Assembly (NCBI RefSeq): GCF_024648885.1
Contig: NZ_JANBBF010000015.1
Span: 1-64,000, forward strand
Reading direction: 5' to 3'
Length of the DNA stretch: 64,000 bases
Source of the DNA: Prauserella salsuginis
GTDB taxonomy: Bacteria; Actinomycetota; Actinomycetes; Mycobacteriales; Pseudonocardiaceae
The notes beneath the pieces are model-generated. The model was not told where the DNA came from and did no database searches. It saw only the letters and a list, made by a program, of their open reading frames with translations. This document shows, in pieces, positions 1 through 9,520 of the stretch (within the stretch, counting starts at the first letter, position 1; each line of letters starts with the position of its first letter). A program made the position numbers and the translations under genes.

Positions 1-175
<175 letters not shown>

Positions 176-304
176 GCATTGAAAAATCAAATCCAAGCAA
201 AAAACACACAACCACAACCAACCACAAACCGTGATCAACCATGGCCCTGCGCTAGCTCAAAGAAACCCCAAAAAAAGGGGCACAAAGCAACAAAACAAAG
301 CTCA

Positions 305-336
305 CAAACACACTGTTGAGTTCTCAAACAACACGC
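305..336 (-). promoter_or_regulatory. rRNA leader element (processing/antitermination type)
   Basis: Reading leftward, this stretch contains TTTGAGAACTCAACAGTGTG, a motif I know as conserved in actinobacterial rrn leaders upstream of 16S. It lies between the promoter at 434-462 and the 16S start. It is expected to take part in antitermination or pre-rRNA processing. The exact function is inferred from position and family knowledge. Nearby, bases 266-280 hold a short C-run/A-run/G-run that could form a small hairpin. Confidence 0.6.
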
Positions 337-433
337 AGTTGGTTATTCGCCTCGAGAGCGCCACCCACCACAGGAACTTATCTCGTGGAGATTCGTTGCT
401 AGTGGTTGTCGCCCCCTTGAGGGCCGACCAAGA

Positions 434-462
434 AGCTTACCCGGTCCGTCTCGCGGAGTCAA
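434..462 (-). promoter_or_regulatory. rrn operon promoter
   Basis: On the minus strand a -35 hexamer TTGACT (457-462) and a -10 hexamer TAAGCT (434-439) are separated by exactly 17 bases. This is close to the sigma-70/HrdB consensus and points at the 16S gene about 260 bases downstream. Ribosomal operons often have several promoters; I could not firmly place a second one in 340-520, though TAATGT at about 502-507 is a weak candidate -10. Confidence 0.7.
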
Positions 463-520
463 CCTCCGCCTCGTCCCGTCCGCTCCCTGGCGACGAAGAG
501 AACATTACACGTCCGCGAAA

Positions 521-537
521 CCCCCTGAAACAGGGGG
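521..537 (-). terminator. terminator after glnA2
   Basis: A perfect 7-bp inverted repeat, CCCCCTG-AAA-CAGGGGG on the plus strand, lies 24 bases beyond the stop codon of the glutamine synthetase gene. It has a three-base loop and no long U-tract, as is common in high-GC actinobacteria. It would separate glnA2 transcription from the rrn operon that reads the same way. Confidence 0.6.
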
Positions 538-561
538 GTCCCCTTTACGTAAAACCGCAGG

Positions 562-1905
562 TCAGAGCACAGGGAGCAGGGTCCGGAGCTCGTACGGCGT
601 CACCGAGCTCCGGTAGTTGTTCCACTCGGTCCGCTTGTTCCGGAGGAAGAAGTCGAAGACGTGCTCGCCCAACGCCTCGGGCAACAGCTCCGAGTTCTCC
701 ATCTCCGCCAACGCCTCGCCCAGGTTCTGCGGCAGCTGCTTGTAGCCGGCCGCCTTCCGCTCGACCTCGGACAGCGCCCAGATGTCGTCCTCCGCCGCCG
801 GCGGGAGCTCGTAGCCCTTCTCTACGCCACGCAGGCCTGCAGCCAGGATCACCGAGTACGCCAGATACGGATTGCACGCCGAGTCGAGCGAACGGATCTC
901 GACGCGCCGCGACGACGCCTTCCCCGGCGAGTACATCGGCACCCGCACGAGTGCGGACCGGTTGGCCCTGCCCCACGACACGGCCGTCGGAGCCTCACCG
1001 CCGACGATCAGCCGCTTGTACGAGTTCACCCACTGGTTCGTGACCGCCGAGATCTCCCTCGCGTGGTAGAGCAGCCCGGCGACGAAGGCCTTGCCGGTCT
1101 CCGACAGCTCGTACGGGTCCTCGGGGTCGTAGAAGGCATTACGGTCGCCCTCGAACAGCGACACGTGGGTGTGCATCCCGGAGCCCGGGTGAGCCGTGAA
1201 CGGCTTCGGCATGAACGTCGCGCGCACGCCCTGGGTCAGCGCGACCTCCTTGACCACATACCGGAACGTCATGACGTTGTCGGCCATGGTCAGCGCGTCG
1301 GCGTACCGCAGGTCGATCTCCTGCTGCCCCGGTGCGCCCTCGTGGTGGCTGAACTCCACCGAGATGCCCATCGCCTCGAGCGCCTCGATGGCGTGCCGCC
1401 GGAAGTGCGTCGCCGTCGCGTGGCTGGCCTGGTCGAAGTAGCCGCCGTTGTCGGCGGGCACCGGTTCCTTGCCGTCCTCAGGCAGATCCTGGAGGAGATA
1501 GAACTCGATCTCCGGGTGGACGTAACAGGTGAAGCCGGCCTCGCCCGCCTTCGACAGCTGACGGCGCAGCACGTGCCGAGGATCGGCCCACGACGGCGAG
1601 GCGTCGGGCATCGCGATGTCGCAGAACATCCGCGCCGAGTAGTGCCCGCCGTCGGCCTGCTCCCACGGCAGCACCTGGAACGTCGACGGGTCCGGCTTGG
1701 CGATCATGTCCGACTCGTAGACGCGCGCGAAGCCCTCGATGGCGGAGCCGTCGAACCCGATCCCCTCGGAGAACGCGCCTTCCAGTTCCGCGGGGGCGAT
1801 CGCCACCGACTTCAGGAAGCCCAGTACGTCGGTGAACCAGAGCCGCACGAAGCGGATGTCGCGTTCTTCGAGCGTGCGCAGCACGAACTCCTGCTGACGA
1901 TCCAT
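562..1905 (-). CDS. glnA2: Glutamine synthetase, type I, GlnA2-like (not adenylylated)
   Basis: Makes glutamine from glutamate, ammonia and ATP in the cytosol. The 447-residue length matches actinobacterial GlnA2. Visible signatures include the N-terminal beta-grasp with GFDGSAIEGF, the MHTHVSLF nucleotide/metal region, and the SSRRVEIRSLDSACNPYLA block of the C-terminal catalytic barrel. The adenylylation motif (NLYDLPP type) expected before the C-terminus in GlnA1 is replaced by GYELPPAAEDDIWALSEVE, which has no target tyrosine in the usual place, so control by GlnE is not expected. M. tuberculosis has glnA2 near Hip1 and panB, as here. The ATG start lies 24 bases after the MFS gene stop, so co-transcription with that gene is possible. 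Confidence 0.95.
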   Translation of the reverse strand: MDRQQEFVLRTLEERDIRFVRLWFTDVLGFLKSVAIAPAELEGAFSEGIGFDGSAIEGFARVYESDMIAKPDPSTFQVLPWEQADGGHYSARMFCDIAMPDASPSWADPRHVLRRQLSKAGEAGFTCYVHPEIEFYLLQDLPEDGKEPVPADNGGYFDQASHATATHFRRHAIEALEAMGISVEFSHHEGAPGQQEIDLRYADALTMADNVMTFRYVVKEVALTQGVRATFMPKPFTAHPGSGMHTHVSLFEGDRNAFYDPEDPYELSETGKAFVAGLLYHAREISAVTNQWVNSYKRLIVGGEAPTAVSWGRANRSALVRVPMYSPGKASSRRVEIRSLDSACNPYLAYSVILAAGLRGVEKGYELPPAAEDDIWALSEVERKAAGYKQLPQNLGEALAEMENSELLPEALGEHVFDFFLRNKRTEWNNYRSSVTPYELRTLLPVL

Positions 1906-1929
1906 GGGCGTGACCCTATGCGCACTGTG

Positions 1930-3228
1930 TTAACGCAATGTTTCGTGGGTCACGCCGGTTCGGCGGATGTTCGCGGACATCACGGCCGCCACCGCGCACA
2001 ACCCGCCTGCGACGTACCAGGCGAGGTCGTAGGAGCCCAGCTGGTCGCGTACGAACCCCGCACCGAACGCCGCCAGAGCCGCTCCGATCTGGTGGGACGC
2101 GAACACCCAGCCGAAGACGATCGGCCCCGCGTTCCCGAACCGTTCGCGGCACAGCGCCACGGTCGGCGGGACGGTGGCGACCCAGTCCAATCCGTAGAAG
2201 ACGATGAACGCCCACATCGGCGGTTCGGTCGTCGGTGCGAACAACTGCGGCAGGATCGCCAGCGACAGGCCGCGCAGCACGTAGTAGACGGCGAGCAGCA
2301 CGCGGGGATCGACGCGGTCGGTGAGCCACCCGGAGAAGACCGTGCCCACGACGTCGAAGATCCCCACCACCGCGAGCAGGCCCGCGGCGGCCGTCGCCGG
2401 CATACCGTGGTCGTGCGCGGCCGGGACGAAGTGCGTACCGATCAGTCCGTTGGTCGACGCCCCGCAGATGGCGAAACCGCCCGCCAGCAGCCAGAACGCG
2501 GGTGTCCGCATCGCACCGCGCAGGGTGCGCAGCGCGTGGGCGGCGCTGCCACCCGCCGGCGGCGCGGCCGTGTCCCCCATGTCTTCGGTGCCGGACGCGC
2601 CGTAGGCCACGGTGCCGACGTCGCGTGGCTGTTCCCGCAGGCACAGCAGCACCACCGGCACGACCCCCAGCGCGGCCGCCGCGATCAGCAACGACGCCCA
2701 CCGCCAGCCGTGTCCCGTCGCGAGCCCGGCGACCAGCGGCAGGAAGACCAACTGGCCCGCCGCACTCGCCGCCGTCAGGATGCCGCTGACCAGGCCCCGG
2801 TGGGTGACGAACCAGCGACCGGTCACGGTGGCGACGAACGTCAGCGCCATGGATCCGGTGCCCGCCCCGACGAGCACACCCCAGCACAACAGCAGCTGCC
2901 AGCTCGCGGTCATCAGGACCGTCAGCCCGCTGCCCGCCGCGACCAGCACCAGTGCGCCCGCGACGACCCGCCGCATGCCCAGTCGCTCCATCAGCGCAGC
3001 CGCGAAGGGTGCGATCAGACCGTAGAGCAGCAGGTTCACCGACACGGCGAGCGAGATCGTGCCGCGCGACCAGCCGAACTCGGCGTGCAGCGGGTCGATC
3101 AGCACGCCGGGCGCAGCACGGAACGCGCCCGCCGCCAGCAGCGCCACGAACGCCGCCGCGGCGACGAGCCATGCCCAGTGCAACCGCGGCCGGACAGCCG
3201 ACCGCCGGGAAGTACGCAACGTCATCAC
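1930..3228 (-). CDS. MFS transporter
   Basis: A 432-residue membrane protein with about 12 hydrophobic segments, opening with a basic N-terminus and a first TM around residues 19-40. The loop after TM2 has ERLGMRR and the later loop has LTDRVDPR, both variants of the MFS GxxxDRxGRR signature. The fold resembles the monocarboxylate/oxalate-formate exchanger group, but the substrate cannot be told from sequence. It is transcribed divergently from a GlxA-type AraC regulator, with a short inverted repeat between them, which suggests that regulator controls it. A GTG and an ATG start are adjacent at 3228/3225; neither has a strong ribosome binding site. Confidence 0.85.
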   Translation of the reverse strand: MMTLRTSRRSAVRPRLHWAWLVAAAAFVALLAAGAFRAAPGVLIDPLHAEFGWSRGTISLAVSVNLLLYGLIAPFAAALMERLGMRRVVAGALVLVAAGSGLTVLMTASWQLLLCWGVLVGAGTGSMALTFVATVTGRWFVTHRGLVSGILTAASAAGQLVFLPLVAGLATGHGWRWASLLIAAAALGVVPVVLLCLREQPRDVGTVAYGASGTEDMGDTAAPPAGGSAAHALRTLRGAMRTPAFWLLAGGFAICGASTNGLIGTHFVPAAHDHGMPATAAAGLLAVVGIFDVVGTVFSGWLTDRVDPRVLLAVYYVLRGLSLAILPQLFAPTTEPPMWAFIVFYGLDWVATVPPTVALCRERFGNAGPIVFGWVFASHQIGAALAAFGAGFVRDQLGSYDLAWYVAGGLCAVAAVMSANIRRTGVTHETLR

Positions 3229-3266
3229 GACATTCGAGGATGATCAACCGCTGCCGCCGCGACGAG

Positions 3267-3280
3267 TGGCACGAATGCCA
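3267..3280. promoter_or_regulatory. Inverted repeat between MFS and GlxA-type regulator
   Basis: TGGCA-CGAA-TGCCA is a perfect 5-bp inverted repeat in the 72-bp divergent promoter region. The spacing and placement suit an operator for the divergent AraC-family regulator. No experimental site is known to me for this family with this sequence, so this is inference. Confidence 0.35.
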
Positions 3281-3300
3281 ATATGTGCGAGGATCTTGCC

Positions 3301-4305
3301 ATGGGTGTGCACCGGGTGGTGGTCCTCGCCGTCGGCGAGGTCGTCGGCTACGACATGCAGATTCCGCCGCAGATCTTCGCGTGCGCCGAACAGGGCGGGC
3401 GGCCGCTGTACGACGTGCGTGTCTGCGGGGTCGACGACCGACCGGTGCGGGTGTCCTCCGGCTACTCCGCGCTGCTCGACCACGGCCCCGAAGCACTCGA
3501 CGACGCCGACACCGTGATCGTGCCCGGCACCCGGCTACCGGGCCCGCGCCGCGACGGGTCACTTCCCGACGACGTCACCACGGCACTCGCCCGCATCCCC
3601 GCCTCCGCCCGGGTCATGTCGATCTGCACCGGCGCGTTCGTCCTCGCCGCCGCAGGCCTCCTGAACGGCCGCCCCGCCACCACACACTGGGCGCACGCCG
3701 ACCGGCTCCGCACGCTCTACCCCGAGGTGTGCCTCGACGAGAACGTGCTGTTCGTCGACGACGGCGACGTGCTCACCTCCGCAGGCCTCGCCGCGGGCGT
3801 CGACCTGTGCCTGCACGTCGTCCGCTCCGACCACGGCAGCGACGTCGCCAACCGTGCCGCCCGCTACTGCGTCGTCCCGCCCTGGCGCGACGGCGGCCAG
3901 TCGCAGTACATCGACCGCCCCTTCACCGACGCAGTCACCGGCAGCACCGCACCCACCAGGGCATGGGCGCTGGAACGGCTCGGCGAACCCCTCGACCTGG
4001 CCGCGCTCGCAGCACACGCGCGGATGAGCATGCGCACCTTCAACCGCCGGTTCCGCGACGAAACCGGCCTGCCGCCGCACACGTGGCTGACCCGCCAGCG
4101 CGTCCTGCACGCCAGGCACCTGCTCGAGGTCACCGATCTGCCCGTCGACCGGGTCGCCGCCGAATCGGGCCTCGGCACCGCCGCATCGCTGCGCAAACAC
4201 CTCCGCACCGCCATCGGCGTCTCCCCGCTCGCCTACCGGCGCACCTTCGCAGCACAGGCCGACGCCGCAGGAACCCATCCCGACGAACCGGCCCACACCC
4301 GGTGA
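3301..4305 (+). CDS. GlxA-family AraC transcriptional regulator (DJ-1/PfpI domain + HTH)
   Basis: A 334-residue regulator. The N-terminal half is a DJ-1/PfpI amidotransferase-like fold; the nucleophile-elbow-like cysteine sits in MSICTGAFVLAAAGLL near residue 105, and the downstream TTHW is typical of GlxA-type proteins. The last 100 residues form a double helix-turn-helix AraC domain (MSMRTFNRRFRDETGLPP, then AAESGLGTAASLRKHLR). The ATG at 3301 is preferred over the in-frame ATG at 3283 because GAGGA at 3289-3293 is well spaced for it. Such proteins usually sense a small nitrogenous ligand; the ligand here is unknown. The divergent MFS gene is the likely target. Confidence 0.88.
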   Translation: MGVHRVVVLAVGEVVGYDMQIPPQIFACAEQGGRPLYDVRVCGVDDRPVRVSSGYSALLDHGPEALDDADTVIVPGTRLPGPRRDGSLPDDVTTALARIPASARVMSICTGAFVLAAAGLLNGRPATTHWAHADRLRTLYPEVCLDENVLFVDDGDVLTSAGLAAGVDLCLHVVRSDHGSDVANRAARYCVVPPWRDGGQSQYIDRPFTDAVTGSTAPTRAWALERLGEPLDLAALAAHARMSMRTFNRRFRDETGLPPHTWLTRQRVLHARHLLEVTDLPVDRVAAESGLGTAASLRKHLRTAIGVSPLAYRRTFAAQADAAGTHPDEPAHTR

Positions 4306-4414
4306 CCCGGCCCGTCACCACGCCATCCGACAGCCTCCTGCCCGCAGTACGGCCGACCCCTCACCCGCCACCGCCCAACCCGACGGGCTTCGCCCGGCAG
4401 TAAAGTCCTCAGGC

Positions 4415-5191
4415 ATGTCCCGGCGGATTCTGGTCGTCACCGCAGCTGTGCTCACGCTCGTTGCCGGGTGCACCTCCTCACCCGAGGCACCCGAGAGCGA
4501 GCCGCCAGGCGCTTCGCTGGTCCGCGACGCCTCGGCCGCGCTGCGCGACGTCACCAGCGTCCGTTTCGACCTGCGCACCCAGGGAGCACTGCCCGGCTTT
4601 CCGATCCGGTCGATCGAAGGCGTGGCCACCCGCTCCGGCTGGTCGAAGGGCGAGGTCGACATGCAGCTGCCCACCGAACGCGTGCAGTACGAGTACGAAC
4701 TCGGCCATCGGGAGGGCGCGTCCTCCTCCGGCGGTTCGGCCACGTCGGCGGTCCCCGAGGGCAGCAGCGCCGAAGCCGCCCGCGACACGACCGTCACACT
4801 GACCGACTCCGACGACGTGATGACGACCTCCGTCGTACCGGAACGGTTCACCCCCGCGAACCTGCTCGCCGGCGACGGCGGCCTGCACGATCTACTCGGC
4901 GACGCGACCGAACTGAGCACCGAGAGCCGCGAGGACATCGGCGACGTGCCGACCTATCGCGTCAGCGGCACTCTCCCCCAGGCCGACATCTCGGAACTTC
5001 TGCCAGGGGTACCCGACGACGTCGCGGTCAAGTTCTGGGTCACGGACAACCCCGAGCGCACGCTGTTACGCGTCTGGCTGCAGGTGCCGCCGCGGAAGCA
5101 GAACGAGGGCGCCACGATGATCGAACTCGGGCTGAGCGAACACAACCAGCCGATCGAGGTCTCCAGCTCGGCGCCGGCGCCGAGCAGCTGA
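4415..5191 (+). CDS. LppX/LprA/LprG-family lipoprotein
   Basis: A 258-residue exported lipoprotein. The signal peptide (residues 1-19) ends in the lipobox LVAGC, so the mature protein starts at a lipid-modified cysteine. The rest fits the LppX_LprAFG domain: a helix with SLVRDASAALRDVTSVRF, then beta strands of a half-barrel that in mycobacterial relatives carries triacylated lipids between membranes. A Ser/Gly/Ala-rich stretch around residues 105-125 looks like a loop expansion. The usual partner transporter P55 is not next door. Single-gene unit, facing the hydrolase gene tail to tail. Confidence 0.85.
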   Translation: MSRRILVVTAAVLTLVAGCTSSPEAPESEPPGASLVRDASAALRDVTSVRFDLRTQGALPGFPIRSIEGVATRSGWSKGEVDMQLPTERVQYEYELGHREGASSSGGSATSAVPEGSSAEAARDTTVTLTDSDDVMTTSVVPERFTPANLLAGDGGLHDLLGDATELSTESREDIGDVPTYRVSGTLPQADISELLPGVPDDVAVKFWVTDNPERTLLRVWLQVPPRKQNEGATMIELGLSEHNQPIEVSSSAPAPSS

Positions 5192-5228
5192 CGCGGCCGC
5201 CGGCGCAGCCCCTTGCCGCCCGCGCCGA

Positions 5229-6788
5229 TCATCCGCAGCGCTTGCCCTCCTGCGGCAGCGTGCCGTCGATCAGGTAGCGCGCACCCGCCCCGTCCACGCA
5301 TTGGTTGCCCTGCAGGAACACCGTGTGCTGATTGCCCTCGAACGTGAGCAGCCTCCCGTCGAGGGCCTTCGCCAGTTGCACTCCCGCCCGGTACGGCGTC
5401 GCGGGGTCGTTGGTCGTCGACACCACCAACGCGGGCGGCACGCCGTCGACATCGGGCAGGTGCGGTTCGGACGTGCTGTCCACGGGCCAGAACGCACAGG
5501 CGTCGCGGGCCGCCGACGGGCGGGTTCCCGGGTCGAGGAACGGCGCCACCTCGGCGTACCGCCGCTGCGCGTCCCGGATCTTCTCCCTGTCCTCCACCGG
5601 CGGGTCGTCGACGCAGCGGATCGCGACGAACGCGTCCTGCGTGTTGGCGTAGTTACCGGACGAGTCACGCTCGTTGTACATGTCGGCCAACGCCATCAGG
5701 GTCGAACCGCTGCCCTGCGACAGCTCGGCGAGACCGGACTTCAGCTGCGGCCACATGCGCTCCGAATACAGCGCCTGGATGGTGCCCGTCGTGGCGTCGT
5801 CGTAGGACAGTACGCGGCCGCCGACGTCGACGGGGTCGTCGAGCAGTGGGCGCACCAGGTCCTGGTAGGCCTTCGTCGGGTCGCCGGTCAACGGGCAGCC
5901 GGACCGCTCCTGGCACCACGCGGCGAACTCCTCGAACGACTTGCCGAACCCCTCGCCCTGGGACACGAGCGACTCCACGGAGTCCTGTTCGGGGTCGAGA
6001 GCACCGTCGAGCACGAGCGACCGGACGTTGCGAGGGAACCGTTCGGCGTAGGTGTAGCCGATGCGCGTGCCGTACGAATAGCCGACGTAGTTGAGCTTGC
6101 GGTCGCCGAGCACCGACCGCAGCACATCCATGTCCTGGACGACGTCGCGGGTGCCCAGGTGGGCGAGCATGTCCTCACCGTGCTCCGTGCGCTCCGCGCA
6201 CTTGGCGGCGAACCGGCGTTCCTCCTCTTCGGTCGCCCGCACCCCTTGCCTGCTGCCGTCGTATTCGACATCGTCCGCGCGGTCGGCGTCGCGTTCGTTG
6301 TCGGTGAGGCACTCGAGCGCGGGTTCGCTCGCACCGACGCCGCGCGGATCGAAGCCGACGAGGTCGAACCGCTGGCCGATCTCCGTGTCCGCCGTCGGGC
6401 CCGCCATCGACGCCGCGCTCAGCATTCCCGAAGCGCCGGGCCCACCCGGGTTGACGACGAGCGAGCCGATCCGGTCGTCACCCGTCGCCCGGTGCCGCAG
6501 CAGGCCGAGCTCGATCTCCGGGCCGTCGGGCTCGTCGTAGTCCAGCGGCACGGTCAGCCGCGCGCACTCGAGCCCTTCCGCGCCGAACGACGAACGCGCC
6601 ATCTCGGAGGTGGCGTACGGCTCGCATTCACCCCAGTCGAGCGCCTGCCCGTAGAACCGATCCAGGCCCTGGGGCACCGGTCCGACCGGGCCCTTCTGCT
6701 CGGGCTGATCGGAAGAGCAGGCGGTCGTCAGCCCGCCCAAGGCGAGTACACAGGTGGCGAGGGCCAGGTAGCGTTCGACAGAAGGCAC
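5229..6788 (-). CDS. Exported alpha/beta hydrolase, Hip1/CaeA (TAP-like) type
   Basis: A 519-residue lipoprotein-like serine hydrolase. The signal peptide ends in LTTAC (lipobox) after about 20 residues. The nucleophile is in GYSYG (near residue 237), with an acid in STTNDPATPY (near 461) and histidine in NQHTVF (near 489), the last two within the TAP-like C-terminal domain. Length and position match M. tuberculosis Rv2224c (CaeA/Hip1), a cell-wall carboxylesterase/protease next to panB and glnA2. The GTG start at 6788 is chosen because it directly precedes the signal peptide. The gene is divergent from secA2 with only 49 bases between starts, so their promoters overlap. The substrate in this organism is unknown. 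Confidence 0.88.
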   Translation of the reverse strand: MPSVERYLALATCVLALGGLTTACSSDQPEQKGPVGPVPQGLDRFYGQALDWGECEPYATSEMARSSFGAEGLECARLTVPLDYDEPDGPEIELGLLRHRATGDDRIGSLVVNPGGPGASGMLSAASMAGPTADTEIGQRFDLVGFDPRGVGASEPALECLTDNERDADRADDVEYDGSRQGVRATEEEERRFAAKCAERTEHGEDMLAHLGTRDVVQDMDVLRSVLGDRKLNYVGYSYGTRIGYTYAERFPRNVRSLVLDGALDPEQDSVESLVSQGEGFGKSFEEFAAWCQERSGCPLTGDPTKAYQDLVRPLLDDPVDVGGRVLSYDDATTGTIQALYSERMWPQLKSGLAELSQGSGSTLMALADMYNERDSSGNYANTQDAFVAIRCVDDPPVEDREKIRDAQRRYAEVAPFLDPGTRPSAARDACAFWPVDSTSEPHLPDVDGVPPALVVSTTNDPATPYRAGVQLAKALDGRLLTFEGNQHTVFLQGNQCVDGAGARYLIDGTLPQEGKRCG

Positions 6789-6837
6789 GGAAGTGATCGT
6801 GCCATCGCAGCACGAGGAGCGAGATGGGAGACCACGC

Positions 6838-9465
6838 GTGGCGTTGATGAGCCGGGTGAGCAAGCGGTTGCGCAGGATCATCCAGCGTCCGGCGAGCGTG
6901 GAGCTGACGCGGTACGAGGCGTTGCTGCCGCGGATCGAGAAGCGTGAGCCGGAACTGGAGAAGCTCGACGACAGCGAACTGACCGCCGCCGCCACCGAAC
7001 TGGGCGACGACCTGTCCGCCACCGGGACTTTCAGTGACCGGCAACTCATCGAGGTGTGCGCACTCGGCAGGGAGGCCGCGCGCCGCGGTCTGGGCGAGCG
7101 GGCGTTCGACGTCCAGCTGCTGGGCACGATGGGGCTGCTGACCGGGCATGTCGTGCAGATGCAGACCGGTGAGGGCAAGACGCTCGCCGGTGCGCTGGCT
7201 GCAGCCGGCTACGCGCTGCAGGGCAAGCGGGTGCACGTCATCTCCGTCAACGACTACCTGGCTCGCCGTGACGCCGAGTGGATGCGGCCCGTCTACGACC
7301 TGCTCGGCGTGTCCGTCGCCTGGGTCGAGCCGTCGTTGGAGACGTCGGATCGGCGGGCCGCGTACGGCGCGGAGATCTGCTACGGAGCGGTCAGCGAGAT
7401 CGGCTTCGACGTGCTGCGCGACCGCCTCGTGACCGACGCGGGTGAGCTCGCGCAGGCCGAGCCGGAGGTGGCGATCGTCGACGAGGCCGACTCGGTGCTC
7501 GTCGACGAGGCGCGCGTGCCGCTGGTGATGGCCGGTTCGGTCGACGCGGGAGTGGCTGACCTTGAGGTCGCCAACATCGTCCGCAGGCTGCGTGTCGGGC
7601 TGCACTACGAGACCGACCCCGACGGCCGCAACGCGTGGCTGACGACGGCGGGCGCCTCCGTGGTGGAGAAGTCCCTCGGCGGCATCGACCTGTACGCCGA
7701 GGACGGGGCCGACCGCCTCGCCGCCGTCAACGTGGCGCTGCATGCGCACGCGCTGCTCACCCGGGACGTCGACTACCTGGTGCGCGACGGCAAGGTCCAG
7801 CTGATCAACGCCTCCCGCGGCCGCGTCGCCGAACTGCAACGCTGGCCGGACGGGCTGCAGGCTGCGGTCGAGGCCAAGGAACAGCTGCCGGCGTCCGACC
7901 GGGGCGAGATCCTCGACTCGATCACGGTGCAGGCGCTCGTCGCGCGGTATCCGCAGGTGGCGGGTATGACGGGCACGGCCGTGGCCGTCGCCGAACAGCT
8001 GCGGGAGTTCTACGAACTCGAGGTCGCGGTGATCCCGCCGAACACGCCGAACGTGCGCGAGGACACCACGGACCGGATCTACGCGGCGCCGAACAACAAG
8101 CTGCGCGCGATCGTGTCCGAGATCGAGGAGGTGCACGCCACCGGGCGGCCGATCCTCGTCGGTACGCAGGACGTCGCCGAGTCCGAGGAACTCGCCGAGA
8201 AACTCGAGAAGGCGGGGCTGCCCTGCGTCGTGCTCAACGCGCGCAACGACGCCGAGGAAGCGGCCATCATCGCCGAGGCAGGCACCTACGAGCGGATCAC
8301 CGTGTCGACCCAGATGGCGGGCCGCGGCACCGACATCCGGCTGGGCGGCGCCGACGGCTCCGACCGGGAACGCGTCGCCGAGTTGGGCGGCCTGCACGTC
8401 ATCGGCACGGCGCGCTATCCGAGCAGCCGGCTCGACGACCAGCTCCGCGGCCGCGCGGGCAGGCAGGGTGACCCGGGCAGCTCGGTGTTCTTCGCCAGCC
8501 TCAACGACGAACTCGTGCTCGGCCACGCACCGGACGTGCCGGACGGGATCGACGCCGACCCCGAGACCGGCGAGGTCACCGACAATGCCGCGCACCGGCA
8601 GATCAACCATGCCCAGCGCGTCGCCGAAGGCGTCGACCTGGAGATCCACCGCAACACGTGGCGCTACACCCGGTTGATCGAGCACCAGCGCTCCGAGCTG
8701 CTGAAATGGCGCGACGAGGTGCTGCGCACCGACGCCGCCAAGAAGGTCCTCGCCGAGCTCGCGTCCGCACGTGAGGACGCCGCACGTGAGGACGCCGCAC
8801 GTGAGGACGCCGCACGTGAGGACAAGGCCACCGGCGAGACGAAGAAGCACAAGGAGAAGAGGAAGTCCGCCGACGACGCGGAGGTGGACACCTCGACCGC
8901 CGACGACGCGGCATCCGACGACGCGGCAGCGGAGGCCGACGCGGTATCCGACGACGAGACGGAGGGCGACACGGCCTCCGACGATGCCGCGGCCCCGGAC
9001 GCCGCCACGGACGATGCCGGGGACGCCGCGGAAGCCGATGCGAAGCAGCTCGACGAGGCGCGTCTCGCCGAGCTGGCCGACAAGCTCGGCGAGGAGGAGC
9101 TCACGACCGTGTGCCGCCGCATCATGCTGTTCCACATGGATCAGCTGTGGGCCGATCACCTGGCGTTCCTCAACAACGTGCGGGAGACGATCCATCTGCG
9201 GGCGATGGCGAGGGAGCAGCCGTTGGACGAGTTCCACCGGGTCGCGATCCCGGAGTTCCACAAGATCCGCGGCAGAGTGGAGTCGCGGTCGGCGGAGACC
9301 CTCGCGTCGGCGGAGATCACGTCCGACGGCGTCGACCTCGCGGCGGCGGGCGTGCGCAGGCCGACATCGACGTGGACGTACCTGGTGCAGGACAACCCGT
9401 TCGACTCGGACGCCGAGCAGGCGTTGAAGAAGGTGCGCGGGATGCTGCGCAAGAAGCGCAGCTGA
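6838..9465 (+). CDS. secA2: Accessory preprotein translocase ATPase SecA2
   Basis: An 875-residue DEAD-type motor that drives export of a subset of proteins through SecYEG. Walker A is in QTGEGKT (near residue 110), Walker B in IVDEADS (near 214), and the second nucleotide fold has STQMAGRGTDIRLGG and GRAGRQGDPGSS. It ends without the CxCx8CH zinc tail of SecA1, as SecA2 proteins do. Between residues about 643 and 745 lies an Ala/Asp/Glu-rich insert opening with four DAARE-type repeats (15-bp units at 8767-8826); this makes it longer than the roughly 800-residue mycobacterial protein. The GTG at 6838 is preferred over an in-frame GTG at 6793 because of GGGAG eight bases upstream. Confidence 0.93.
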   Translation: MALMSRVSKRLRRIIQRPASVELTRYEALLPRIEKREPELEKLDDSELTAAATELGDDLSATGTFSDRQLIEVCALGREAARRGLGERAFDVQLLGTMGLLTGHVVQMQTGEGKTLAGALAAAGYALQGKRVHVISVNDYLARRDAEWMRPVYDLLGVSVAWVEPSLETSDRRAAYGAEICYGAVSEIGFDVLRDRLVTDAGELAQAEPEVAIVDEADSVLVDEARVPLVMAGSVDAGVADLEVANIVRRLRVGLHYETDPDGRNAWLTTAGASVVEKSLGGIDLYAEDGADRLAAVNVALHAHALLTRDVDYLVRDGKVQLINASRGRVAELQRWPDGLQAAVEAKEQLPASDRGEILDSITVQALVARYPQVAGMTGTAVAVAEQLREFYELEVAVIPPNTPNVREDTTDRIYAAPNNKLRAIVSEIEEVHATGRPILVGTQDVAESEELAEKLEKAGLPCVVLNARNDAEEAAIIAEAGTYERITVSTQMAGRGTDIRLGGADGSDRERVAELGGLHVIGTARYPSSRLDDQLRGRAGRQGDPGSSVFFASLNDELVLGHAPDVPDGIDADPETGEVTDNAAHRQINHAQRVAEGVDLEIHRNTWRYTRLIEHQRSELLKWRDEVLRTDAAKKVLAELASAREDAAREDAAREDAAREDKATGETKKHKEKRKSADDAEVDTSTADDAASDDAAAEADAVSDDETEGDTASDDAAAPDAATDDAGDAAEADAKQLDEARLAELADKLGEEELTTVCRRIMLFHMDQLWADHLAFLNNVRETIHLRAMAREQPLDEFHRVAIPEFHKIRGRVESRSAETLASAEITSDGVDLAAAGVRRPTSTWTYLVQDNPFDSDAEQALKKVRGMLRKKRS
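8767..8826 (+). repeat. 15-bp tandem repeat x4 inside secA2
   Basis: Three identical units GCACGTGAGGACGCC followed by a fourth that differs in its last three bases. The repeat is in frame and encodes AREDA-type pentapeptides at the start of a charged linker. Copy-number change would alter linker length without breaking the frame. Confidence 0.95.
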
Positions 9466-9520
9466 CGGGCGAACCCGATCTCACGCGCGGAGCGCTGCGC
9501 GGGTGCGCGACAATGACGGT

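Noticed and set aside
661-3243. An 860-codon plus-strand open frame opposite glnA2 and the MFS gene
   Set aside because: Spans two clearly real minus-strand genes and has the Arg/His composition of antisense frames in GC-rich DNA.
6628-9261. An 877-codon minus-strand open frame opposite secA2
   Set aside because: Antisense shadow; secA2 has all motor motifs on the other strand.
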